This document shows, piece by piece, positions 26,198 through 34,910 of a stretch of 48,000 nucleotides of DNA (within the stretch, counting starts at the first letter, position 1; the number at the start of each line of letters is the position of its first letter). The DNA is from an uncultured Microbulbifer sp. (lineage in GTDB: Bacteria > Pseudomonadota > Gammaproteobacteria > Pseudomonadales > Cellvibrionaceae): contig NZ_CAJXKH010000016.1 of NCBI RefSeq assembly GCF_913055755.1, forward strand, positions 1 to 48,000. Reading direction: 5' to 3'. A program made the translations under genes and the position numbers. Under the pieces are notes generated by a model. The model ran no database searches and was not told where the DNA came from. It was given only the letters and a program-made list of their open reading frames with translations.

Positions 26198-27817
26198 ATG
26201 CGTCAGTTAGTCACCGCTCTGTGTTCAGCCGCCGCGCTGTGTCTGGTGGGTTGCCAACAGCCGCCTCTGGATACAGATAGTGCGGAGTCCTATGTAGAGC
26301 GGGTGTTGCTCGAGGAACAGGTACCCGGCGCTGCGGTAGGTATCTGGTATCGTGGGGAGCCGCTGCTGGTGCGGGGCTTCGGGGTAACGAATGTAGAGCG
26401 CCCCCAGCCGGTGAACGAAGAGACGCTGTTCAAGTTGGCGTCTACCACCAAAGCATTTACCACCGCTGCGCTCGGCCTGCTGGTGGAAGAGGGCAAGCTC
26501 GAGTGGGACGGCCGGGTGGTGGACTATCTGCCGCAATTCCGCCTCGGGGATCAGTGGATCACCCGGGAATTTCGCGTGGTGGATCTGTTGACCCACCGCT
26601 CCGGTCTCGGCCCCGGTGCCGGTGACCTGATGCTCTGGCCGCAGCCCAACCAGTACAACCGCGACGATGTACTGGCGGGGCTGGCCTACCTTCCCGTTAC
26701 CGGTAGCTTTCGTGCGGATTACGCCTACGACAACCTTCTTTATATTGTCGCCGGTGAGCTGATCGCCGCGGTTTCCGGCCAAAGCTACGAAGAATTTGTA
26801 CAGCAGCGGCTACTGGCGAAGGCGGGGCTGGAAAACTGCTATGCAGGGCCGGTGCCGGAAACCGCACGGAATAACCTTGCCGACCCGCACCGCCTCGAGA
26901 GCGAAGGGCTGGTAGTGGATACCCCCAACTTGGCGGGGCACGAGCCCATTGTACTGGCGGCTGCGGGCGGTATGCACTGCAGCGCCGGAGATATGCTGAC
27001 TTGGTTGCGCACACTGATGGCGGGAGGGGAAACACCGAACGGTGTACAGCTGTTGAGCGAAACCACCCGCGACCGCCTGTGGACGCCGGAAACGCTGATG
27101 CCGTTTTCAGCCCAGCGCGCAGAGCGGGATGGCGGCCACTTTTACGCCTATGCCCTTGGCTGGCGGGTACAGGATATGCATGGCAAGCGGGTAATACACC
27201 ACACCGGCTCGCTTTCGGGAATGTATGCCTGGGCCGCAGTGGTTCCGGAAGAGGAGCTGGCGCTGGTGGTACTGATGAATCGCAGTGCCGGTGCCGCACG
27301 GCAGGCACTGATTTACGGCCTGCTCAAACCCTTCCTGGGGGCACCGGAGCGCGACTGGCTGGCGTATTTCCAGGACCTTTACGGAGCGCCCGCAGAAGCT
27401 GTAGAGCCGGAACAGCTGGAGCCGCCGGTGGGGCTTGCAGCCGTTGGCGACTCGGAGCTGGAGGGGGGCTATCGCGACCCCTGGTTTGGGGATATCCGCA
27501 TTCAACGCACTGAACAGGGCCTGCGCTGGCGCGCGCTTAAATCGCCGCGATTGCGCGGCGAACTGATCAAGGCGAGCGAGGGTGTGTGGGCGCTGCACTG
27601 GGATGATCGCAGCCTGAATGCGGATGCCTGGATGGTGGCCGATCGCGGCGAGGCGGGAGAAATTCTGCTGACCCTGCAACCCAAATCCCGCGGTACCGAT
27701 TTCAGTTACGATTTTCAGGACCTGCGCTTTATCAAGCTCGCGGAACACACTGAAACGGCGGGTGGTGACGGTGCCACTAGCCCTCAGGAAAAAATGCCTG
27801 CGATCGCCATCCAATAG
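26198..27817 (+). CDS. serine hydrolase lipoprotein (class C beta-lactamase/DD-peptidase fold)
   Basis: A 539-residue protein of the beta-lactamase/PBP4* superfamily. The lipoprotein signal ends in LVGC. The three active-site elements are intact: S82-x-x-K85 (STTK), Y177-x-N179 (YDN) and H335-T-G. The HTG version of the third motif is common in D-aminopeptidases, esterases and EstB-like enzymes rather than in true AmpC (KTG). A C-terminal domain of about 130 residues (LEGGYRDPWFGDIRIQRTEQGLRW) resembles the beta-barrel domain of DAP-type peptidases. Its product probably acts on D-amino-acid-containing murein peptides in the periplasm. It forms an operon with the LD-carboxypeptidase 17 bases downstream. 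The substrate is not provable from sequence. Confidence 0.88.
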   Translation: MRQLVTALCSAAALCLVGCQQPPLDTDSAESYVERVLLEEQVPGAAVGIWYRGEPLLVRGFGVTNVERPQPVNEETLFKLASTTKAFTTAALGLLVEEGKLEWDGRVVDYLPQFRLGDQWITREFRVVDLLTHRSGLGPGAGDLMLWPQPNQYNRDDVLAGLAYLPVTGSFRADYAYDNLLYIVAGELIAAVSGQSYEEFVQQRLLAKAGLENCYAGPVPETARNNLADPHRLESEGLVVDTPNLAGHEPIVLAAAGGMHCSAGDMLTWLRTLMAGGETPNGVQLLSETTRDRLWTPETLMPFSAQRAERDGGHFYAYALGWRVQDMHGKRVIHHTGSLSGMYAWAAVVPEEELALVVLMNRSAGAARQALIYGLLKPFLGAPERDWLAYFQDLYGAPAEAVEPEQLEPPVGLAAVGDSELEGGYRDPWFGDIRIQRTEQGLRWRALKSPRLRGELIKASEGVWALHWDDRSLNADAWMVADRGEAGEILLTLQPKSRGTDFSYDFQDLRFIKLAEHTETAGGDGATSPQEKMPAIAIQ

Positions 27818-27834
27818 AATTCAAGGAGTCATCC

Positions 27835-28914
27835 ATGCACCGGCGCAATCTGATCAAGTCCATGCTTGCGGCCCCGCTTCTGGGGGCGTTGGGCGCCTCT
27901 GCCAAGGCTGCTACCGCATCCGATTCACGCAAATATGCGGATTTCAGCACCGCCGGTAGCGGTGAGCTGTTGCGGCCCAAGCGCCTCGAAAAAGGCATGA
28001 CCGTGGGACTGGTGACCCCTGCGAGCAATGTCTGGGAAGACGAAGACATTCACTTCGCCAAAGATGTAGTGAAATCCCTCGGGTTCCGGGTGAAGGAAGG
28101 GCAGAACCTGTATCAGCGCACCCAGTACCTGGCGGGACCGGATGCTGCGCGGGCGCAGGATTTCAATGCCATGTTTGCGGATCCCGAAGTAGATGCGGTG
28201 TTCTGTCTGCGCGGTGGTTACGGCACTCCGCGTATCCTGCCGCTGCTGGATTACGACAATATCCGCCGCAACCCGAAGGTACTTCTGGGCTACAGCGATA
28301 TCACCGCACTGCTCAACGCCATTTACTGCCGCAGCGGGGTGATGACCTTCCACGGACCCATAGCAGCGCAGAACTTTACCGACTACACCTACGCGGAATA
28401 CTCCAAGGTGCTGGTGCACGGAGAACGCCCGGTGCCACTGGGCACGCCGCCGCCCTTTGAAGGCGCGCCCGGGCGGGTTGAGAGGGAAAACCGGATCACC
28501 CGCTTTACCGGCGGCCGCGCGCGCGGGCGCCTGATCGGCGGTAACCTCACCCTGATGGCCAACCTGATCGGTACCCCTTATGAGCCGGATTATCGGGACA
28601 AGATCCTGTTTCTGGAGGACGTGGGGGAGGCGCCCTACCGGGTGGACCGGATGCTGACGCAGATGTGGCTTGCCGGCCACCTGCAGAAGGTGGCCGGCAT
28701 CGCATTCGGGAAATTTACCGAGGCGAGCGTTGACGGGAATACCTTCAGTATTGAGCATGTATTGCGCGAGCGCTGTGCCGGGCTGGGTGTGCCGGTAGTG
28801 CGGGGGCTGATGTTCGGTCATATCGAAGATCAGACTGTGGTGCCGGTAGGGGCCATGGCGGAACTGGACGGTGATGCCGGCACACTGGTATTGCGGGACC
28901 GGGTTGTAGCCTGA
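27835..28914 (+). CDS. exported LD-carboxypeptidase (peptidase family S66)
   Basis: A 359-residue S66 serine peptidase expected to release D-Ala from the L-centre of DAP in tetrapeptides. The catalytic residues are S154 (LGYSDITALL), E261 (FLEDVGEAPYRVDRML) and H329 (MFGHIEDQ). The N-terminus MHRRNLIKSMLAAPLLGALGASAKA looks like a twin-arginine (Tat) signal peptide with an AKA cleavage site. E. coli LdcA is cytosolic and about 304 residues, so the exported form here is notable. Strong SD AAGGAGT precedes ATG 27835. It is the second gene after the serine hydrolase. A terminator follows at 28941. Confidence 0.92.
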   Translation: MHRRNLIKSMLAAPLLGALGASAKAATASDSRKYADFSTAGSGELLRPKRLEKGMTVGLVTPASNVWEDEDIHFAKDVVKSLGFRVKEGQNLYQRTQYLAGPDAARAQDFNAMFADPEVDAVFCLRGGYGTPRILPLLDYDNIRRNPKVLLGYSDITALLNAIYCRSGVMTFHGPIAAQNFTDYTYAEYSKVLVHGERPVPLGTPPPFEGAPGRVERENRITRFTGGRARGRLIGGNLTLMANLIGTPYEPDYRDKILFLEDVGEAPYRVDRMLTQMWLAGHLQKVAGIAFGKFTEASVDGNTFSIEHVLRERCAGLGVPVVRGLMFGHIEDQTVVPVGAMAELDGDAGTLVLRDRVVA

Positions 28915-28940
28915 CGGCGGACGCATGTATTGCCACAAGC

Positions 28941-28979
28941 GGCGGCGGTTGCCGAGAGCATTAACCGCTGCCGTTTTTT
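28941..28979 (+). terminator. terminator after the LD-carboxypeptidase gene
   Basis: GGCGGCGGTT pairs with AACCGCTGCC (one mismatch) and is followed by GTTTTTT. It closes the serine hydrolase-LdcA operon. A separate promoter is therefore needed for the next three genes; only a poor operator-like sequence (AGAATAAATTCGAAG, 29053-29067) is visible there. Confidence 0.75.
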
Positions 28980-29079
28980 ATGTCGTCAATCCTGTTAGCA
29001 TCTGTCGCAGACATCGCGTCGGCCAAGGCACAGGCTGGTCGACAATCCAACAAGAATAAATTCGAAGAAGTATCGTCGT

Positions 29080-30474
29080 ATGACTGAACTTTCCTGGCTT
29101 ACCCTTTTGCCCCCATTCCTGGCCATCGGGCTCGCATTGCTTACGCGTCAGGTGTACCTGGCCCTGTTCGCCGGTATCTGGCTGGGGTTTTACCTGCTGA
29201 ACCAGAGCGGTGTGGTCGCTTCGCTGGCTGAAGCCCTGGACGGGGTGCTGGCGGTGCTTGCCAGTCCCGGTGATGCCCGGGTAGTGATGTTTACGCTGGT
29301 GATCGGCGCTTTCATCGTGACCCTAGAGCGCTCCGGGGCAGTCAGCGGTTTTGTACGCTTTCTCGAGCGCAGCCGCTGGGTCACCAACGGCAAGCGCGCG
29401 CAGTGGATGGCGTGGCTCATCGGTATCGTGATCTTTATCGAATCCAATATCACCGTGCTGGTGGCTGGCACCGTCTCCCGCCCGCTGTTTGACCGTTTTC
29501 GTATCGCCCGCGAAAAGCTCGCCTACATCATCGACTCGACGTCGGCGCCGATATGTATGCTGATTCCGCTGAACGCCTGGGGCGCCTTCAATCTCGGGCT
29601 GCTCGACGGCCTGGGGGTGGAAGAGCCGCTGACCGTTTTGCTGGCCACTATTCCGCTCAACCTCTATGCCATCAGTGCGGTGGCGCTCACCGCCTACACC
29701 ATTGCGCGGAATTACAACCCGGGCCCCATGGCGCGCGTGCAGGCGCGCGCCGCTGGCGACAGTGTGCACGACATTGAACTTGCCGCCAGCATGGGCGAGA
29801 AGAGTCATATCAAGCCCCGCGCACTGAATATGTTTTTGCCGGTGGCGGTGTTGATCCTGGCGATGCCTGCCGGTCTCTGGATTACCGGCAATGGCGAGAT
29901 CTTCCAGGGCTCCGGCTCCACGTCTGTCCTGTGGGCCTCGCTGGCTGCCCTGACTGTGATCTCCGTGCTGGTGTTGCTGCAACGCAGTATGACCCTGGAC
30001 GAACTCAGCCACACCTGGATGGAAGGCGCGGGGCGCATGCTGCCACTGGCGATTATCCTGGTGCTGGCCCTGGCATTGGGTACCGTGTCCAAGACACTGG
30101 GTACCGGACAATATGTCGCCAGCCTGGTGGGGGACTCCATTCCGCTGGCGCTGTTGCCGGCAGTGATCTTCCTGGTGTCTGGGGTGATTGCATTTTCCGT
30201 GGGGTCCAGCTGGGGGACCTTTTCGATCATGCTGCCCATTGCCATCCCGGTGGCAACAGCGATGGGCGCCGAGCCCACCCTGCTTGTCGCGGCGGTACTG
30301 TCCGGCGGCATATTTGGTGATCATGCGTCGCCGATTTCCGACACCACCATCGTCTCTTCGCTGGCATCGGGAACCGAGCATATCGAGCATGTGCGCACCC
30401 AGTTACCCTACGCGTTGCGCGCGGGTGCCGTGAGCATTATCGGCTTTGTGGTGCTCGGATACGTCATGTTGTGA
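29080..30474 (+). CDS. NhaC-family Na+/H+ antiporter-like inner-membrane carrier
   Basis: A 464-residue polytopic membrane protein with about 11-12 hydrophobic segments. The conserved blocks TLERSGAVSGFVRFLE, FIESNITVLVAGTVSRP, SVGSSWGTFSIMLPIAIPVA and GGIFGDHASPISDTTIVSSLASG mark the NhaC/ion-transporter superfamily. Annotated members exchange Na+ and H+, but several relatives move organic anions or amino acids. It starts an operon with NamZ (the stop overlaps the region before NamZ) and the NagX-like gene. That setting suggests either sodium export to support the Na+-driven symporter at 34907, or direct uptake of a murein-derived peptide or amino acid. Both are inferences. Confidence 0.88.
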   Translation: MTELSWLTLLPPFLAIGLALLTRQVYLALFAGIWLGFYLLNQSGVVASLAEALDGVLAVLASPGDARVVMFTLVIGAFIVTLERSGAVSGFVRFLERSRWVTNGKRAQWMAWLIGIVIFIESNITVLVAGTVSRPLFDRFRIAREKLAYIIDSTSAPICMLIPLNAWGAFNLGLLDGLGVEEPLTVLLATIPLNLYAISAVALTAYTIARNYNPGPMARVQARAAGDSVHDIELAASMGEKSHIKPRALNMFLPVAVLILAMPAGLWITGNGEIFQGSGSTSVLWASLAALTVISVLVLLQRSMTLDELSHTWMEGAGRMLPLAIILVLALALGTVSKTLGTGQYVASLVGDSIPLALLPAVIFLVSGVIAFSVGSSWGTFSIMLPIAIPVATAMGAEPTLLVAAVLSGGIFGDHASPISDTTIVSSLASGTEHIEHVRTQLPYALRAGAVSIIGFVVLGYVML

Positions 30475-30488
30475 AAGGGGGCTGCGCC

Positions 30489-31730
30489 ATGAGTTATACA
30501 AAATTTTGTGCCGGGCTATCTGTGCTGGCGACGAGTTTTACCGCCCGCATATTGCTGGTGATTTCTCTGGCTTCTGCCGCCTCGGCAGGGGAGGCCGGCA
30601 GCTTGCGCACTGGCGCTGAGCAGCCGGAGGTATATCTACCATTGCTGGAAGGGCAGCAGATTGGCCTGGTGGTCAACCAGACTTCCCGCGCAGGGGATCA
30701 GCACCTGATCGATTTCCTGCGCACTCGCGACGTTGCGGTGGCAAAAATTTTCGCACTGGAACACGGCGTGCGCGGTAATGTGGAGAACGGCGGCAAGGTC
30801 GACGATGGTATTGATGGCCCCTCCGGGCTGCCGATCGTTTCCCTGTACGGCGGCCAGTATGCCCCCCGCGAAGAGAGTCTGCAGGACATCGACTGGCTGG
30901 TGTTTGATATCCAGGATGTGGGAGTGCGTTTTTATACCTACATCAGTTCTCTGCATTATCTGATGCAGGCCTGTGCCGATTTCGATGTCCCCCTGCTGGT
31001 GCTGGACCGACCCAACCCGAATGGTGACTACGTGGATGGTCCGGTGCTCGAGCCGGCTTTCCGGAGTTTTGTTGGCATGCACCCGATTCCCCTGGTGCAC
31101 GGGATGACCGTTGGTGAGCTGGCGCAGATGATCAACGGCGAGGGCTGGCTGAAAAGCGGCGCGCGCTGTGATCTCACGGTGATCCCGGTTTCCGGCTACC
31201 ACCATCAACAGATGTATTCGCTGCCGGTGCGCCCATCCCCCAACCTGCCCAATGATATTTCGATTCGCCGGTATCCGACGCTCGGGCTGTTCGAGGGGAC
31301 CACGGTCAGTATCGGCCGCGGTACGGATTTTCCATTTCAGGCCGTGGGACACCCGGCAGATTCCCGGGGCAAGTTCACCTTCACCCCACACCCGGTGCCG
31401 GGAGCCAGCGAGAACCCGAAGCACAACGGCACCCGCTTAACGGGAGACGACCTGCGCAGTGCCGGGAAAGGCGGAATGGCCGGCATTCGCTTCAGCCTTG
31501 CGCCACTGCTTGATTGGTATGGACGCAGTGGAGAAAGCGGTGAGGACTTCTTCGTGCGCGCCGGCTTTTTCGACAAGCTGGCCGGCACTGACCGGCTGCG
31601 TCGCGCGATACTGGCGGGAGAAAGTGCCGAACAGATCCGTGCCAGCTGGCAGCCGGATCTGGAGGCCTTCCGCGAACGGCGTAAACCCTACCTGTTGTAC
31701 CCGGACATTCCTGTTCGCCCCGGGGAGTAA
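30489..31730 (+). CDS. namZ: exo-beta-N-acetylmuramidase NamZ (DUF1343, GH171)
   Basis: A 413-residue enzyme of the DUF1343 family, shown in Bacillus subtilis to remove MurNAc from the non-reducing end of murein glycans. A signal peptide ends at about LASAASA. The core shows IGLVVNQTSRAGD, the ALEHGVRG block (E91 aligns with the catalytic glutamate region of NamZ), VSLYGGQYAPREE, FDIQDVGVRFYTYISSLHYLM and LVLDRPNPN with DGPVLEPAFRSFVGMHPIPLVHGMT. ATG 30489 is chosen because AAAGGGG lies 8 bases before it; a GTG at 30471 overlaps the previous stop. With NagZ it would peel GlcNAc and MurNAc alternately from a glycan chain. It is followed by the NagX-like gene after 3 bases. Confidence 0.93.
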   Translation: MSYTKFCAGLSVLATSFTARILLVISLASAASAGEAGSLRTGAEQPEVYLPLLEGQQIGLVVNQTSRAGDQHLIDFLRTRDVAVAKIFALEHGVRGNVENGGKVDDGIDGPSGLPIVSLYGGQYAPREESLQDIDWLVFDIQDVGVRFYTYISSLHYLMQACADFDVPLLVLDRPNPNGDYVDGPVLEPAFRSFVGMHPIPLVHGMTVGELAQMINGEGWLKSGARCDLTVIPVSGYHHQQMYSLPVRPSPNLPNDISIRRYPTLGLFEGTTVSIGRGTDFPFQAVGHPADSRGKFTFTPHPVPGASENPKHNGTRLTGDDLRSAGKGGMAGIRFSLAPLLDWYGRSGESGEDFFVRAGFFDKLAGTDRLRRAILAGESAEQIRASWQPDLEAFRERRKPYLLYPDIPVRPGE

Positions 31731-31733
31731 TGC

Positions 31734-32924
31734 ATGGGCCCATCGCACGTGCAGCGTATTCTCGCCCAGCTGCCACCGGGCCGTTTGATGTCTGTCGACC
31801 TGTTGCGGGGGCTGGCCATTGCCGCGATGGTGCTGGTGAACAACCCCGGCAGCTGGTCCTATGTGTATGCGCCACTGGCGCACGCGCAATGGCACGGGTG
31901 GACGCCCACCGATGTAATTTTCCCTCTGTTTCTGTTTGTGGTCGGGCTGTCGATTGTTCTTGCGAGAGGCAAGAATGGAGCCTTCCCCTCCGTAGGCTGG
32001 GTGCAGTGGTCGCGCGCGCTAAAGCTGTATGGCCTGGGTCTGTTTCTGGCGGTATTTTTCTACAATTTTCGCGACACCTCTTACAGCTGGTTTAGTGACC
32101 GCATAGAGGGGGTTCGCTGGATGGGCGTGTTGCAGCGGATCGCACTGGTTTATATCGCGGTGTGCTATCTGGTGCGATGGTTGCCCTTGCGGGGACTTGT
32201 AGTAACCTCGTTGTTCTGCAGCCTGGTGCCCTGGCTACTGATGCTGTGGGTGCCGTATCAGGCAGAGAGCGGGGAGGTATTTTTGGGGCAGCTCGAGTTC
32301 GGCAATCATTTCTCGGCCTGGCTGGATCAGACCCTGCTTGGCAGTGCACACCTTTATTATGGCGACGCACGCCCATTCGCCTTTGATCCCGAGGGAATTC
32401 TGACCACTTTTCCCGCAATATCTACCTGTCTACTCGGGGTGCTGGCGGGGGCGATGTGGCAAAACAGCGCCAGCGATTTGCCGGCTCGGGAAAAGCTCGC
32501 ACTGCGCTGGCTGCGGGCTGGCGGTAGCATGTTGCTGATAGGGCAATTGATGCACCCTCTGGTTCCGATCAATAAGGCATTGTGGTCACCGAGTTTTGTA
32601 CTGGTGACTGCCGGTGTGTCATTGATGTTGCTGGCAGGTCTCTATTACCTGGTCGATATACGCGAGCGCCGCCGGGCAGTTGCGCCGCTGTTGGTGTTTG
32701 GGGTAAATGCCATCGCGCTGTTTATGCTGGCCGGTGTGGTCGGGCGGTTATTGATAATGGTGCCGGTCGCAGACACTACCTTGAAAGGCTGGCTCTTCGG
32801 CAGGATTTTCCAGCCTTTGTTTGGCGATTACGCAGGTTCTCTCGCCTTTGCGATTTGTTGTCTGGGGCTGTTCTATTGGGTCATGTGGCAGCTGTACCGC
32901 CGCAGGATTTTCTGGAAAGTTTGA
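31734..32924 (+). CDS. NagX-like DUF5009/HGSNAT-type membrane protein
   Basis: A 396-residue membrane protein with about 10-11 TM segments, related to heparan-alpha-glucosaminide N-acetyltransferase (HGSNAT) and to bacterial NagX. The signature is SVDLLRGLAIAAMVLVNNPG, then HGWTPTDVIFPLFLFVVGLSI and RWMGVLQRIALVYIAVCYLV. NagX genes occur in GlcNAc and chitin clusters of Shewanella, Xanthomonas and others; the biochemical role is not settled (transport support or acetylation of amino sugars). It overlaps functionally with NamZ (3-base gap, SD GGGGAG), so it likely handles amino sugars released by NamZ and NagZ. It is convergent with murQ. The small gap 32925-33002 holds nothing I can support. 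Confidence 0.87.
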   Translation: MGPSHVQRILAQLPPGRLMSVDLLRGLAIAAMVLVNNPGSWSYVYAPLAHAQWHGWTPTDVIFPLFLFVVGLSIVLARGKNGAFPSVGWVQWSRALKLYGLGLFLAVFFYNFRDTSYSWFSDRIEGVRWMGVLQRIALVYIAVCYLVRWLPLRGLVVTSLFCSLVPWLLMLWVPYQAESGEVFLGQLEFGNHFSAWLDQTLLGSAHLYYGDARPFAFDPEGILTTFPAISTCLLGVLAGAMWQNSASDLPAREKLALRWLRAGGSMLLIGQLMHPLVPINKALWSPSFVLVTAGVSLMLLAGLYYLVDIRERRRAVAPLLVFGVNAIALFMLAGVVGRLLIMVPVADTTLKGWLFGRIFQPLFGDYAGSLAFAICCLGLFYWVMWQLYRRRIFWKV

Positions 32925-33002
32925 AAATCGGACAATCATAGTGACTGTCGGGCACAGCTGCCGGGCGTACTCCTCAATCGTCGCACTCCGCTGTTTCCCT
33001 TT

Positions 33003-33986
33003 TTACGCCGGCTCTTCGCAGCCCTCTATTTGAGCCTTGCGGGCGGGCTGGCTTTTGTGGCGTGCCTGATCATTGAGCTCCTGTAGTGCACGCCGCAGGA
33101 AGCCATTGGCCTTTTGCAGCGCAGTCTCGGCGTTTTCCCGCTCCAGTCCACTCAATATCATCATGATCGCCAGCTTTGCATTGTGTTCGCACTGGCTGAG
33201 TACGCGGTCGGCCTCTGTCAGGTCTACACCGGTCGCTTCCATAACGATACGGCGGGTCCGGCTGACCAGTTTCTCATTGGTGGCTTTGACGTCTACCATG
33301 AGATTGTAAAAGCTCTTGCCGAGGCGGATCATGCTGGCGGTCGTCAGCATATTGAGAACCAGTTTCTGCGCGGTGCCGGCTTTCATGCGGGTGGAACCGG
33401 TGAGGATCTCGGGCCCAGCCTCCGGGAGAATGGCGATATCGGCTTCGCTGGCGATCGCGGCGGCGCGATTGCACGACAGGGCCACGGTGGTGCAACCGAG
33501 GGCCCGCGCGTAGCGCAGACCGCCGATAACGTAGGGCGTGCGTCCGCTGGCTGCGATCCCCACCACGACGTCTTTGTGCGTCAGGTGGATTTTTTTCAGG
33601 TCCTCGCCACCCAACTCGAAGCTGTCCTCTGCGCCTTCCTGCGCCCGATAGACTGCGTCCGGGCCACCGGCAATCAGGGCAACCACCATATCCTCACTCA
33701 CACCGTAAGTGGGCGGGCATTCCACGGCATCGAGAATACCCAGGCGGCCACTGGTACCAGCGCCCATATATATCAGCCGCGCACCGGACTTGAAGGCTTC
33801 GACAATGGCATCGACCGCAAGGGTGATTTGCGGTATCTCTTTATATATTGCAGGGGGGACCTCGCGGTCCGCACTGTTGATCTTTTTCAGGATCTCCGCG
33901 GTTGGCAGCAGGTCAATATTCTGGGTGTCGGGGTTGCGGGCCTCGCTGGTAAGCTGCGCCAGCTGCTGAATCAATTCCTGGTTCAT
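33003..33986 (-). CDS. murQ: N-acetylmuramic acid 6-phosphate etherase MurQ
   Basis: A 327-residue SIS-domain etherase (E. coli 298) that converts MurNAc-6P to GlcNAc-6P and D-lactate. Conserved blocks include [78 protein letters not shown] and [26 protein letters not shown]. These cover the sugar-phosphate site and the catalytic glutamate region. The C-terminal 30 residues ([18 protein letters not shown]) are an extra polar tail. It is the last gene of the leftward operon symporter-kinase-murQ, 33 bases after the kinase stop. The product GlcNAc-6P would need NagA and NagB from elsewhere. Confidence 0.96.
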   Translation of the reverse strand: MNQELIQQLAQLTSEARNPDTQNIDLLPTAEILKKINSADREVPPAIYKEIPQITLAVDAIVEAFKSGARLIYMGAGTSGRLGILDAVECPPTYGVSEDMVVALIAGGPDAVYRAQEGAEDSFELGGEDLKKIHLTHKDVVVGIAASGRTPYVIGGLRYARALGCTTVALSCNRAAAIASEADIAILPEAGPEILTGSTRMKAGTAQKLVLNMLTTASMIRLGKSFYNLMVDVKATNEKLVSRTRRIVMEATGVDLTEADRVLSQCEHNAKLAIMMILSGLERENAETALQKANGFLRRALQELNDQARHKSQPARKAQIEGCEEPA

Positions 33987-34019
33987 AAGGGGCTGAACTC
34001 TCTGAATAGGATGGATGTA

Positions 34020-34910
34020 TTACGCCGGTTGCGCCGGTGCTTTTTCCAGTCTTGCGTCCTTGCGCGCTAGCATGCAGGCCCCATCGAGGGCGGTGCCAAA
34101 CGGCGCGATCAGCTTTTGCTGGTGTGCTTCGGAAAGAAAGGGACTCAATTTATCGGCAAGACCGCCGAGCAGGGCAAGGGGAAGATCTTCTTCTTCATTG
34201 GCCGCAGCAATCAGGCGGTCGATCTCGCCGGCAGTCTTGGTGATGATATCTTTTGCTTGCTGGCAATTCGGCAGGTGCTCGAAAACCGTCGGGGCCAGCG
34301 CAGCGTACTCCCTGGGACCGGCTTCACGTAGCCAACCCAGGATGGTGGGGCGCTGCATGCCCACCTCTGCCATAACATGCTGGCACAATTCACTGACCGC
34401 ACGGCCGTGGATATCAAGCTCCCACAGCAGGGTGCGCACGGCACTCTTTCCAATTGCAGCGCCGCTGCCTTCGTCACCGATAGCCAGGCCCCAACCGCCA
34501 AATTGGCGAACATTGCCGCTTCTCGACAGGCGCATGGCCACCGAACCGGTGCCAACTGCAACGACCACGATCGGCAGACCTGCACCGGCACCAAGCAGCG
34601 ATGTTTGTGCATCTGACGTTACCACAACATCCGAGAAACCGACTTCCTTCAAGCGCGTTGTCAGCTGGTTTGCAGCGACAGTATTGCCCGCGCCGGCAAG
34701 CCCACAGGCGACAGAGACCTGTTGTGGTTTTATCCGTTGCCTGGCCAGCAGTTGGCGACAGAGCCCTATCACTGTACTGCCTGCTTCATCAGGATTTTGT
34801 GTGAGTGAACTGCCCTCTGCGCGCAACTCCAGCAGCGTCTCTCGGCCGCGCCCGATTCTCGCCAGGGTTTTGGTTCCGCCCCCGTCAATACCGACAAAGT
34901 ATTCGCTCAT
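34020..34910 (-). CDS. amino-sugar kinase (BadF/BadG family), probable MurNAc/GlcNAc kinase
   Basis: A 296-residue ASKHA-fold kinase. The phosphate-1 loop is GIDGGGTKTLARIG near the N-terminus, with VACGLAGAG, a DAQTSLLGA segment, VVVAVGTGSVAMRL and GGWGLAIGDEGSGAAIGK as the phosphate-2 and adenosine elements. Related enzymes include human GlcNAc kinase and Clostridium acetobutylicum MurK, which phosphorylates both MurNAc and GlcNAc at O6. Placed between a sugar symporter (4-base ATGA overlap) and murQ, MurNAc is the best-supported substrate, GlcNAc a second possibility. It is not AnmK, which belongs to a different family. It is cytoplasmic. Confidence 0.9.
   Translation of the reverse strand: MSEYFVGIDGGGTKTLARIGRGRETLLELRAEGSSLTQNPDEAGSTVIGLCRQLLARQRIKPQQVSVACGLAGAGNTVAANQLTTRLKEVGFSDVVVTSDAQTSLLGAGAGLPIVVVAVGTGSVAMRLSRSGNVRQFGGWGLAIGDEGSGAAIGKSAVRTLLWELDIHGRAVSELCQHVMAEVGMQRPTILGWLREAGPREYAALAPTVFEHLPNCQQAKDIITKTAGEIDRLIAAANEEEDLPLALLGGLADKLSPFLSEAHQQKLIAPFGTALDGACMLARKDARLEKAPAQPA

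Noticed and set aside
29053..29067. Operator copy before the NhaC-like gene
   Set aside because: Only about 6 of 12 positions match; too weak to list as a site.
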